Assembly: GCA_029891345.1 (NCBI GenBank)
Contig: CM057005.1
Location: 67,031,760 to 67,095,759, forward strand
From: Dryococelus australis
Taxonomy: Eukaryota > Arthropoda > Insecta > Phasmatodea > Phasmatidae
Length of the DNA: 64,000 bases
Direction: 5' to 3'
Shown here one piece after another: positions 43,186-52,093 of this stretch. Under the pieces are notes generated by a model that was not told the origin of the DNA, searched no databases, and saw only the letters and a program-made list of their open reading frames with translations. Position 1 is the stretch's first letter, and the number at the start of each line of letters is the position of its first letter. The position numbers and the translations under genes were made by a program.

Positions 43186-44097
43186 GTTTTTTTTTGTAAT
43201 TCTGTGTGTAAACTAAATGGTGCCTATTCATGCGTGAAATTTTTAGGTAGCACTGAAGGAAACACATTCCCTTGTTACATTGTTACAGTAAAAAATATCT
43301 TTGCAAATTATCGTGCGTACGTAATGGGGTGTTTTTTTGTTTCGTCCGAGGAATAAAATTCAATAGGCGGGGAGGAGGTTGACACGCACACGCTCTCGCT
43401 CTCGCTCTCGCTCACGCTCACGCTCACGCTCACTCTCTCACGCTCACTCTCTTTCTCTCTGGAAGTTTCCAAGTACCTGTAGTAGCAGAAAAATTAAATT
43501 TTCAATTTAATCATATTTCATATTTATTACAGCAAAAACGATGTTTTTTTTTTTTTTTTTTTTTTTTAAATTTCTAATTTACAACCGAAACGAGATTTTA
43601 CTGTCTGAATACTTATAATATATTTAGATGTGATGGCGGTGTGGTTACAAATCCGAAGTTTGCAGAAGTGGCAACTGGCGAAGCCGACATGACATCGCGT
43701 GTTTCTGAACGAAGCGTCAAGTTCATACTCTTTGTGTTTTTTAAACCTACCTAGACAAGTTACAATGTTGTGAAAAAATATGTTTTCCTACGGCAGGAAT
43801 AAATATACTATAAAGTGCGCCGCGACCGCTGTGCGTGTGAAAGAGTATTGTTGCCATCATGTCACGCACCAGTGCGTGAGTGATTGCAAATATCGGACGT
43901 GTGAAATTTAGACATTTCAACCGTGAACTGATTTTAAGACTAAATTAATTGTTTGAAAGTCACGTCTGTTTACCACAACGTTGAAAGCTTGCCCTAGGTG
44001 TTTGAAACGCAATTGTGCAACGTGCTTGCGTTTCTGTGATTTGAATGTTTGCCACAACCCCAACAAAATACAATGCCCAGCAAGATAAATTTAAATA
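43186..44097. other. Unassigned stretch with microsatellite and T24
   Basis: Contains the CTCGCT/CACGCT microsatellite (43389-43462) and a T run at 43544-43567. The remaining 500 bp is AT-rich without recognised similarity. Confidence 0.45.
43389..43462. repeat. (CTCGCT)n / (CACGCT)n microsatellite
   Basis: Tandem hexamers CTCGCT change to CACGCT and then to CTCTCT-like units ending TCTTTCTCTCTGG. Confidence 0.9.
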
Positions 44098-45020
44098 AAT
44101 CCTTACTACTATATGAATGCGAAAGTGTGTGTGTTTGTCCTTTCACGTCAAAATGGAGCATCGGATCGACGTGATTTTTCGCACAGACATAGTTGAAGGG
44201 TCGGAGAGTGGCATAGGCTACATTTTATTCCAGGAAAATATCTCATTCCTTCAGGAAAATTGTTATTGTAGACAGGTACTGGATTAAGCTTTTCTAAAGC
44301 CGCGTCCAGACACGCGTGTGCGCGACTGTGCGCGTGTTCGCGGAGAGAATCGCGGCGATGTGGACGTGGTCACGAGCCCAAGCACACGTGCCAAATCCTC
44401 GATCGCTCCGCCGAGCGGTACACATCAAAGAAAAGGCGCGCCTCACGAGCCGGCGTGGACGGGTTTCAGTTGGAGCTGGAATCGGGAGTCTCGCTGATGG
44501 AAGGCCGCCGGGTCTAATCATTGCCGAAACTCAGAGCGGGGGTAGTCCGGGCCCTTGTGAGGGCCCTTTATCACCCAGAAGGTTTTCATATTTGATGTGG
44601 AGGGAAGGAGAAGCTAACCCCTTCCCCGTTTCACACCTTGCAAAATAATTTAGTCCAGCTGCGTTCGTTTTAAGGAATGCTGAGTTTCCCCAGCAAACCC
44701 TGGTTCCCAAAGCTGCCTCCCCCCTTCCCCCCAACGCCCCTGCCTGCACAAGTTCGTGAGAGGAGGTAAAAGTGATGCTGTCACCTGTTGTTGTCCTTTA
44801 AATACGGTAATTTCGAAAAAATTCAGGTTAAGTTATAGACTGGACGAGAGTTTTAGACTCCAGGCCAGTCTTTCCTTGTAAAAGCGGAAACTGAGCCGAA
44901 ATAATCCCGTGAATTTACTCGCGAGAGGTATGAGTAAAGGCTAGTGGAAGGAACACTAGTGGAACAAGGGCAAAATTCAACTTACCGAAAGCAGCTTGCA
45001 GTGGAAGACGGTTAAGTAAT

Positions 45021-45624
45021 TCATCCGACGACCCGCGAGTATCTGAAGCGTACGACATGCTCAAAAATGTCGGAAAAAGGAAAAGGGATGAATTTGATTG
45101 TTATGGTGAGCACATAGCGGGACACTTGTGAAAACTGGGTAGTGTGTCGTACATTTTTGCCAAAAAGGAAATAAACGACGTATTGTCCTCTGCTGAGCTA
45201 GGGAAATACAAACTAAGTGGTGACTTGGCCAATACTAACGAACCCTCGCAGTTCAACTTTAACGCAGTCCTCTCAAATGCGCGTAGCTCCTCAGGTGTCG
45301 CTGTACATAGCACACCAGTCGCCTTTGCGCGAGAATGATCAACAAATGTTGTATAGTGCAAATGCATCTGCAATACAGCAGAACTCGCAAAAATCACCAT
45401 GTTGTCCACATTAATTATATGTGACGGATACTGCTCAAGTTTCGTCATCTAGTGCATCTTCAACGTCAACAGGAAGGATTCCACAAGCATCACCAAGCTC
45501 TCATTCGACTGGCATACTCGGGAGCCCCAACAATGAAGATGCGATGTGTAGTTCAGAAGGGTTGAACTTGCCAAATGTCTCTAGTGTTATGCGCAGTCCT
45601 AGCCAGGATAACACATGGTTCTAA
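45021..45624 (+). pseudogene. Harbinger accessory (Myb/MADF-BESS-like) protein tail, broken
   Basis: In one frame from 45021 a basic KNVGKRKRDEFD is followed by CYGEHIAGHL, then an in-frame TGA (45129-45131), then KLGSVSYIFAKKEINDVL and SSAELGK. The pattern DEFD-YGxHIA-L-KL...FAxxxIxxVL is that of the BESS-type C-terminal motif in Adf-1/MADF-like proteins, which accompany Harbinger transposases. The frame ends at two stops near 45337. A Ser-rich tail continues in shifted frames (45217-45414, then 45421-45624). The N-terminal Myb/MADF domain is not visible upstream. In a working Harbinger element this protein would bind the ends and bring the transposase to the nucleus; here it is a relic. Confidence 0.7.
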
Positions 45625-45639
45625 TCTAAATTGGCAGCC

Positions 45640-46348
45640 AACTAATAATTTTTAAGGCAACATCGATTGCCACAACCACCTTTAATTTTACTATAACCAA
45701 GCCTATATTTATTTCGGCTTTGGAAAAGTTTTGTTTTTATTAATATTACTGCTATTCATGTTTTGTATTTTCGTATAATATGTCTAGCATCTTAGAAGTG
45801 TACTATCTGCATCACACACATCCCATTATGTCACGATCAGGCACATTAACATTGTAAAAGGTTTCACTTATGTTATCAACGTCCTTACTTAGGATTAATT
45901 TTTAAAAATTTAATTTCCAATCTCAAACATGTTGAATCCCATATTTCTTTTTCATTTTTAATTGATACGTAGTGTGTTGTCAAGTAGAAACAACGTTCAT
46001 TTTTTTTTTTATTTCTATGCCTATGTTAAAATTAGTACGTTATTAAATATAATCATATGTTAATTCTTGGTATAAAACGTTTTGAATGTCCTATTCTCTG
46101 TAAGTTATGTTTCAAATAAGTAATTATTTTAAGAATGTGCAAGGTACGTCTACATTTGTGTTTTGAACCGTATGTTGTATGCTTCATTTTGAATTGTTTT
46201 ATTTCCTATTACAATGAATATTTAATAAATTCATTAACTTAATATACTGAAGTAATTTGTTTGCCTTTGAACATGCTACCGTTGGCTTATTTAAAACAGA
46301 TAATGTCTTGTCTTTGTACTCTAAGTGAAAGTCAATATTATACTAATA
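45640..46348. other. AT-rich non-coding interior of the Harbinger relic
   Basis: No coding similarity on either strand. It resembles 3' untranslated or intronic sequence of the element; the catalytic transposase exons would be expected here on the minus strand but are not seen. Confidence 0.5.
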
Positions 46349-46497
46349 TAGTTGAACCTCGTTGACCTGTACAGCTGTAATGGGGCAATCGGATATCCCG
46401 ACATGATTTTTAGAATTGTTTTAAATCTAAAAATAAAGTATAGATGGCCTGCACACTCCTTTTATCTTAGAGCATGAGGATTAACGAGGTTCAACTG
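46349..46497. mobile_element. pogo/Tigger-like MITE, TA-flanked
   Basis: TAGTTGAACCTCGTTGACC and GGATTAACGAGGTTCAACTG are inverted repeats, with TA at 46347-46348 and 46498-46499. The terminus CAGTTGAACCTCGTT is characteristic of pogo-type Tc1/mariner elements. 149 bp, non-coding. Confidence 0.85.
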
Positions 46498-46709
46498 TAA
46501 TATGTAAATTCTAGGGCTAGACAAAGATTACATTTCTTCATTTCATAATTTGCCAAAACATTTCAGAATTAACCTTAATCGTCCGTTTTTTTTTTTTTTT
46601 TTTTTTTCATAATACTTCTATTTCTGAGATAACCATAACAAATTACACATTATCTGAACTTGACATTTGATGGTGTACCGCTTTATCTACGAAATGCATA
46701 AAATATAAC

Positions 46710-47010
46710 TAGGGATAGGAACATTTCGCGAGTTCATTTCAGGACAAGATAAATGTCAAAACGTGTACACTGAAGTTATCTTTGCAATTGGATCGCAGTT
46801 TATTAGGCACGCCCTGGACAACTCTGAGCCAATAGCAGACTTGCAAGGAAACAAGCAGCGAGTGCCATACTGTCAGGTATATAGCTGTAAAGTAACACTG
46901 GCTACCCTCTGGAGCAGCAGCCAATGAACAAACATCTGGCGCTCAAGTATACACATGACTGTGGAGTATATCCTACAGGTCATTGAACTCGCGAATTTTT
47001 CCTATTCCTA
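46710..47010. mobile_element. hAT-type MITE with perfect 8-bp duplication
   Basis: Inverted ends TAGGGATAGGAACATTTCGC and AATTTTTCCTATTCCTA run about 25 bp, to GCGAGTTCA on the left and GAACTCGCG on the right. AATATAAC occurs at 46702-46709 and 47011-47018. Length 301 bp, no transposase. It landed a few bases downstream of the transposase exon of the Harbinger relic. Confidence 0.92.
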
Positions 47011-47026
47011 AATATAACATACTTAC

Positions 47027-47236
47027 ATGTATGTGATCCTTTAGGCATTCGATAATGGCTTCGCAAACGGTAGGGATAATTGAAGAAATTGATTGTTTTG
47101 ATATCCGGAACAGGTAACTCAGACTGGTGTAAGTCTCTCTTGTCGCCAAGAACCTCAGGGTGAGAACAAGTCTGTCTGCTGGAGAAATTACTTGCCTGAA
47201 ATTTGTGTCCTGCTTTGCAATATTTCGGCCAATATT
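47027..47236 (-). pseudogene. Harbinger transposase, N-terminal helix-turn-helix exon
   Basis: Read on minus from 47236, the frame gives NIGRNIAKQDTNFRQ, VISPADRLVLTLRFLATR, ETYTSLSYLFRISKQSIS and SIIPTVCEAIIECLKDHIH. This ISPxxRLxxTLRFLATG...LxxxFRISxxxIxxIIPxVCxAI pattern is the N-terminal helix-turn-helix region of PIF/Harbinger DDE transposases. The exon ends at a GTAAGT donor (plus 47021-47026). Immediately upstream a stop and a frameshift separate it from a short FDELL-like segment near 47255. No DDE catalytic exon follows, and the hAT MITE lies just beyond the donor. The exon is well preserved, so this Harbinger may not be very old. Confidence 0.85.
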
Positions 47237-47710
47237 GTTTTAACAGTTCGTCAAAATCGCTTTAAGACGGCCTACAAAAGTTTTGAAAATAAACATTGTC
47301 CATTCGTAAATCACTGGGTAAACTTGAACCTCCGTGTTGGTTTCTGCCCTTAAATAACTTTGTCACCCACCAACGACGCTGGCGCCGTTTCTTTTTTTGT
47401 CAACAATGACTGTAGAATGATGAACGCAGCACTAGCCACTACAATGTCTCCCTGTTGCCGAGTCATTTCACGCTGAGGAAATGGGACTGTCCATAGTTGA
47501 TGGTCCGCGCCTCCCCGCGATCCTTGCGAGCCAGAGGTCGCACTAGCTCACGCGCCGACTCAACACGCCACGCATTCCATGCGAGTACGCGTGTCTGGAC
47601 GCGGCTTTAGAATTGATTACTGCGTTTAAAAAAAAGCATTATGGAAAAAAAACTTTCGTCATTTCTCCTTTCTTTTTCGTCAATGGGCTGTAAACATTTA
47701 ATTCCAAAAA

Positions 47711-48394
47711 GCCGTAGTGGCCCAATGGTTAGAGAACCCAATAGTGGGGCCGCAGTAACTCAGTGGTTAGCGAACCCAATAAGGGGGCCGCAGAATCTCA
47801 GGGGCTAGAGAACCCAATAGGGGTGCCTCAGAAGCTCAGGGGATAGAGAACCCTATAGTGGAGCCGCAAAACTCAGTGGGTAGAGAACCCAATAGTGGGA
47901 CCGCAGTAGCTCAGTGGCTAGAGAACCCAATAGTGGGGCCGCAGTAGCTCAGTAGGTAGAGGACCCAATAAGGGTGCCACAGAAGCTCAGGGGATAGAGA
48001 ACCCTATAGTGGGGCCGCAAAAAGTCAGTGGGTAGGGAACCCAATAGTGGGGCCGCAGTAGCCCAGTGGCTAGAAAACCCAATATTGGGGCCGCAAACTG
48101 GTCAGGAGCTAGAGCATTCAATAGTGGGGCCGCAGTAGCCCAATGGCTAGAGAACCCAATATTGGGGTCGCAGTAGCCCAGTGGCTAGAGAACCCAATAT
48201 TGGGGTCGCAGTAGCCCAGTGGCTAGAGAACCCAATAGTGGGGCCGCAGAAACTCAGTGGGTAGAGAACCCAATAGTGGGGCCGCAGAAACTCAGTGGGT
48301 AGAGAACCCAATAGTGGGGCCGCAGAAACTCAGTGGGTAGAGAACCCAATAGTGGGGCCGCAGAAACTCAGTGGGTAGAGAACCCAATGGTGGC
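47711..48394 (+). repeat. Minisatellite: 18 units of 38 bp with tRNA-like A box
   Basis: Units of CCGCAGTAGCTCAGTGGCTA followed by GAGAACCCAATAGTGGGG repeat 18 times; the last four are almost identical. TAGCTCAGTGG fits the Pol III A-box consensus TRGYNNARNGG, and the first about 25 bp of each unit resemble the 5' quarter of a tRNA and of the SINE1 head (GCCGCGGTGGTGTAGTGGTT). No B box occurs in the units. Units 3-6 and 7-10 share the same order of variants, which suggests a 4-unit (152-bp) higher-order duplication. Confidence 0.92.
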
Positions 48395-48463
48395 TTAGTG
48401 TTACAAAACTTCATTATTTGTCCCTATAAACACGCGCGTGAAGTCGCGGGTAAAAACCAGTAA

Positions 48464-48840
48464 TTGAATAAATCTAGAAAACAGTAAGTACAAATACACA
48501 AAAATATGAGTGGAATAAAAGTTACGGTAGGCCTATTTGGGTTCATGTTAAACCCCTATCTTTTAAGTTTGTCGTTGCTACGTGCAAATAAATAAGCGAC
48601 TCGAGATGCGTGCTTGAATTTACGGTGTCTTTTCGTAGGACTGGTTGTCCCTTCGTTTTAAATTTTATTCCAGCTAAGGCCATCCTTATAACGAAATAAC
48701 CTAACACATATTATTACTACATAAGAAGAGGTTAAATACTACAGTTCTTTCCCCCGCAGTTATGACATGGTTGAACACAGTCGCTGCAAAATATTAAAGC
48801 GTATTATGTGTAACATGCTATGTCGTATATGAACAATATG
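48464..48840. other. Unassigned stretch
   Basis: AT-rich, nothing recognised. Confidence 0.4.
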
Positions 48841-49080
48841 TAGAGACCTGAAAAATTCGCGAGTTTAATAACCCGCAGGCTAGATTCTACAGTCTTATTT
48901 ACAAATTTGTCAGTCAACTGTGCAGTGGTTGTGCACTGTCACAGTGGAAGGCGACGATTGGGCCAGCGTTCTCCAGGAGGTATCCGGCACCGTGTGGACC
49001 AATGGCTAATGTTATATAAACACGCATGTTTTGAATTCTAACTTGTCCCAAAATGAATCCGCGAATTCTTCAGGTCTTTA
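48841..49080. mobile_element. hAT-type MITE, related to the one at 46710
   Basis: Inverted ends TAGAGACCTGAAAAATTCGC and CGCGAATTCTTCAGGTCTTTA; the inner TTCGCGAGTT is shared with the 46710 element. Flanking 8-mers ACAATATG and TCAATACG agree at 6 of 8 positions. Confidence 0.75.
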
Positions 49081-49197
49081 TCAATACGTTAACAAGGTAA
49101 ACTAATAACCGTAAGAACTATTGTCAACCAAACCGTTATTAAAAAATCATCAAACTGACCTAGATATGGTTATAGGCCTAAATAGTGAACATTCTTA

Positions 49198-49238
<41 letters not shown>

Positions 49239-49319
49239 GACTAAATTCTTTGAACAGCTGAAAACAGTAAACAAGCATTTGGCAGTTCGACGTAGTCACA
49301 TGGCCGTGTTTAGGTTTAC
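49081..49319. other. Unassigned stretch with T31 run
   Basis: Homopolymer T at 49203-49233; no repeat family recognised. Confidence 0.4.
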
Positions 49320-49409
49320 ATGTAGCGGGAGGATACGTAATCGGTAACCAAAAGATGAAACTTTAGCAGGGCTTCAGAAAAGTGCGAAGCAACCGTGAAT
49401 GGCCTATAC
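49320..49409 (+). repeat. GTTCACG-TIR subfamily III right-end fragment
   Basis: ACTTTAGCAGGGCTTCAGAA and AAGCAACCGTGAATGGCCTA are the right terminus of subfamily III, preceded by a diverged GCGGGAGGATACGT. Confidence 0.7.
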
Positions 49410-49723
49410 TTGTATGGGCTTTGTGTATTCTTCCACATTGATTACGGTATTCGCGCGTCGGTCAAGCGAAACTGTTAAATTATTAGGAAATTAAATATTT
49501 TACAAATCTGCTAATTATTACACTTAAATCCGTAAAAAAAAAAAACAGAAAACAAAAGAAAACATTTTAAACTTTCGCAAATGTTCATTTAACACTTTAT
49601 ATTCGACGTTAAGACATGGAACTACTTTTCGTCCACCGTTACCAACTTTACTGGGCGCATGTCACTTAGTGCACCCGTTAAAATATACGGAGGTAGGAGC
49701 TGTGCTCACTTTATCGTGAACAG
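49410..49723 (-). mobile_element. GTTCACG-TIR subfamily I element, left end truncated
   Basis: ACTTGTATGGGCTTTGTGTA, TATTCGCGCGTCGGTCAAG, GGGCGCATGTCACTTAG, TTAAAATATACGGAGG and the right end GTGCTCACTTTATCGTGAAC. The left TIR is gone, and about 25 bp upstream of the right TIR is deleted. Confidence 0.8.
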
Positions 49724-49758
49724 AGAGATTTGGGAGACTGTTAAGAACGAGCTCTTAA
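49724..49758 (-). repeat. SINE1 3'-end fragment
   Basis: GAGAGATTTGGGAGACTGTT and AAGAACGAGCTCTTAAG match the 3' terminus of SINE1 (in reverse), directly joined to the right end of the MITE. Confidence 0.6.
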
Positions 49759-50756
49759 GCGTGTTACTCAGTAATATACACAATACACACGACACGATAC
49801 CAACCAAGTTACACAAAATAACTGTATTTTTGGGACAATAATTACCTTACATTAAAATGAAACTGGTTAGAATTACAACATACAAAACTCACCATCATTA
49901 CAAAGATTGACAAATGTGGGTTTTTTTTATTTATTTATTTATTTTTTTTACACAAATACTACAGAATATCAACGATTTTTCAACTTGACGAATTCCTCAA
50001 GCACCAAAAATGCAATCCTTTGACAGATAATGTTTTTGTAGCCTGGGTGAGATGTTTATACTCTTTTTGCTCTCTCTGCTACACTTCGGCAAGTAAAAGT
50101 AGAAAGCAGTGCTCCTGCCACTAAAACAACAAACAAAAAAATTGCTTCCGGTAACATCAACAACAAAGATCACAAAGGTAGTAAAAAAAATAACACGCCA
50201 ACACACCTATTAGCTACTATTTTCGAGAGAGAGAGAGAGAGACAGAGAGAGACAGAGAGAGCGAGAGAAAGGAGGAAAAATGAAGATTAGAGGGTAAAAT
50301 AACGAGAGATAAATTGGGCGAGAAAATAGAGGGGGGGAGAGAAAGGTAAAAAGAGAAAAATATATAATATTTCCTGCTAGACTCAAAACAGCTACGACGA
50401 GGAAATAAGCGAGTAACGTATTAATGCCAGCTACTTTAAACTTGAAACTGGTGTGTTGCCATGACTCGAATCCGGAGCTTATCCATTATGCCTGGAACAT
50501 AATCATTGCCGACAAATGGTTAGTACATAATATTTTATAATTTTACATAACCATTCAGATCACACAAAGTGTTAAGCATTAAGCTTGACTACTGTAGCTG
50601 TAAGGAAACAATTCGCCAAAAGAGCCCCCCCCCCCCCCCCCACATACCACTCACCCCAATGGAGTTCAATAAGAGCGATGAGGTGTACTCACAAAGCCAA
50701 AAGTTCCCAATGAAAAAAAAACCGCAAAGGAAGAAATACCTTCCTTCAGGAAAAGT
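49759..50756. other. Unassigned stretch with GA-rich and C17 tracts
   Basis: An A/G-rich microsatellite lies at 50226-50345 and a C17 run at 50625-50641. No coding or repeat similarity otherwise. Confidence 0.45.
50226..50275. repeat. (GAGA)n microsatellite
   Basis: GAGAGAGAGAGAGACAGAG-type repeats grading into A/G-rich DNA up to about 50345. Confidence 0.9.
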
Positions 50757-50761
50757 CGAGA

Positions 50762-51000
50762 CGCCGCGGTGGTGTAGTGGTTAGACTACTCGCCTCCCAC
50801 CTAGGCGAACCGGATTCCATTTCTGACGGGGTCGCTCCCGGATTTTCGAATGTGGGAATCGTGCCGAACAATACCGCTGGTCGGCTGGCTTTCTCGGGGA
50901 CCTCCCGTTTCCCTTCGCCCTTGCATTCCGGCGCTGCCTTATACTTACCTCGCTTCACCCTTATCGGCTCTCAAGACCTCGCAATAGCCGCCAAAATCAC
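50762..51000 (+). mobile_element. tRNA-derived SINE1 (plus orientation)
   Basis: The head GCCGCGGTGGTGTAGTGGTT contains the A box TGGTGTAGTGG. The B-box position reads GGATTCCATTTC and is mutated relative to the GGTTCGATTCC of other copies. The body GTGGGAATCGTGCCGAAC and the 3' end ACTTACCTCGCTTCACCC, TCAAGACCTCGC, CCGCCAAAATCACTC complete it. Target duplication not clear. Confidence 0.9.
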
Positions 51001-51114
51001 TCACCTGAGGTGAAACGGCCGCTTTATATCCTGAACTCCGGCAGAACAGACCAGCAAAATTGCGTCGATTGCCACTAACATGTCGGAAAGCCGTTTGACA
51101 ACAAACACCTGGTA

Positions 51115-51522
51115 AAGGCTATTCACGAGAAAGTAAGCACTTTTGAAATAAGGTCACTACTACCACCTGCGTATTTTGACGGGCGCACTGAGTGACATGC
51201 GCCCTTACTGGGTTGGTAACGATGTATGGGAAGTAGTTCCAAATCTTAACGTCGAATAAAAATTGGTAGGCAACAATTTCTGATAAATTAAATTATTAAT
51301 TTCGATTTCTGTGTTTTTTGTCGAATAGAAGTGTAAAAATAAACAGATTTGTAAAATATTTACTTTTCTAATAATTTTAGTTTCGCTTGACCTACGCTTG
51401 AATACAGTGATGAGGCCCACGACAATGTTAATCTTAAATAAGGCGGAATAATACACAAGGTGCATACAAGTAGATATTAAGCAGGGCTTTCAAAAGTGCT
51501 CATTTAACCGTGAATAGCCTAT
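51115..51522 (+). mobile_element. GTTCACG-TIR subfamily I element, full length
   Basis: Ends AGGCTATTCACGAGAAAGTA and TTTAACCGTGAATAGCCTATA. Interior ACGGGCGCACTGAGTGAC, TTGACCTACGCTTGAA, AAGTAGATATTAAGCAGGGC. Confidence 0.9.
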
Positions 51523-51529
51523 AACTGAA

Positions 51530-51680
51530 TTGCCAGCAGGTGGTCCAGACAATAGGAAATCCTTCGCAGCATGCAGTTTCCAGTCAAGACACAATGCCCG
51601 TTCCTAGAGCCTCGCGCAACCAATCACAGCGTGGGTTATCCCACATCAAATGAACCCCCACGCCATTATACTCCTATGCG
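51530..51680 (+). repeat. ATTGGCT-rich dispersed repeat (family T), copy 2
   Basis: CCAGCAGGTGGTCCAGACAA, TAGGAAATCCTTCGCAGC and GAGCCTCGCGCAACCAATCA correspond to the reverse complement of 29270-29350. Confidence 0.5.
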
Positions 51681-51779
51681 ATATAATCGTAGTTCCCGAG
51701 GAGCGATATTTTACAGGCGATGTCTGTGAAGGAGGTTTTACATCTGAGCGGTGATTGGTCAGTCAACTGCATGCTATAA

Positions 51780-52075
51780 TCGATTCACTGTTACTTACAA
51801 CTTTTCTGAATCCCTTTAAGTTCTACTTCCAGGATATTCCTCCGCCTCGTGCAAACTAAGCTTAACCAAGTTTAGAAAATTACGCCAAGTGGACTGCGCA
51901 CCGCGTTCGTGCGCACTCTGTGTAATAATATTCTGCATTAGAACTTTTTTTACTAGGCATTACCACACACACCTGTTTTCTCACTGTTTATATTAATTTT
52001 AATTATAAATGAAATATTATAATGTATAGATAAAATATAAGTTTATAATTCCAAATGAACCAAAAATTAGGTATA
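51780..52075 (-). mobile_element. GTTCACG-TIR subfamily III element, left part missing
   Basis: Starts CGATTCACTGTTACTTAC, then TTTAAGTTCTACTTCCAGG, TATTCCTCCGCCTCGTGCAA, GCGCACTCTGTGTAATAATA, TTTTTACTAGGCATTACC and CACACACCTGTTTTC. The distal end is decayed. There is no insertion at the TA used in two other copies. Confidence 0.75.
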
Positions 52076-52093
52076 TTTACCTTAACAGAAGTA

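Larger units (their letters stand above)
44294..47610. mobile_element. PIF/Harbinger transposon relic with 24-bp perfect TIRs
   Basis: CTAAAGCCGCGTCCAGACAC at the left and GTGTCTGGACGCGGCTTTAG at the right are perfect inverted repeats extending to 24 bp; TAA/TTA at the edges fit a TWA target. It contains two opposed coding relics, as usual for Harbinger: an accessory protein tail on + (45021-45624) and a transposase helix-turn-helix exon on - (47027-47236). The catalytic DDE region was not found, so the element is dead. A pogo-like and a hAT-type MITE are inserted within it. Its first 250 bp is strongly GC-rich. Confidence 0.85.
44098..48463 (+). mobile_element. Dispersed repeat split by a Harbinger insertion; possibly Helentron-related
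   Basis: The left part (44098-44293) reads ACTACTATATGAATGCGAAAG, TTTGTCCTTTCACGTCAAAA, GGATCGACGTGATTTTTCGC and AGTTGAAGGGTCGGAGAGTG. These strings I recall as a common dispersed repeat in arthropod genomes. The right part (47611-48463) ends GTGAAGTCGCGGGTAAAAACCAGT, which fits the usual other end of such repeats. The Harbinger relic (44294-47610) and the 38-bp minisatellite lie inside. A non-autonomous Helitron/Helentron is a guess based on the internal minisatellite and lack of TIRs. Confidence 0.45.

Noticed and set aside
44316-44648. 110-codon GC-rich ORF on + at the start of the Harbinger relic
   Set aside because: Overlaps the TIR and subterminal GC-rich sequence, has open frames on both strands and no Myb/MADF or DDE motif.
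47711-48394. CRISPR-like array
   Set aside because: Units are directly joined with no unique spacers, in a eukaryotic context; it is a minisatellite.
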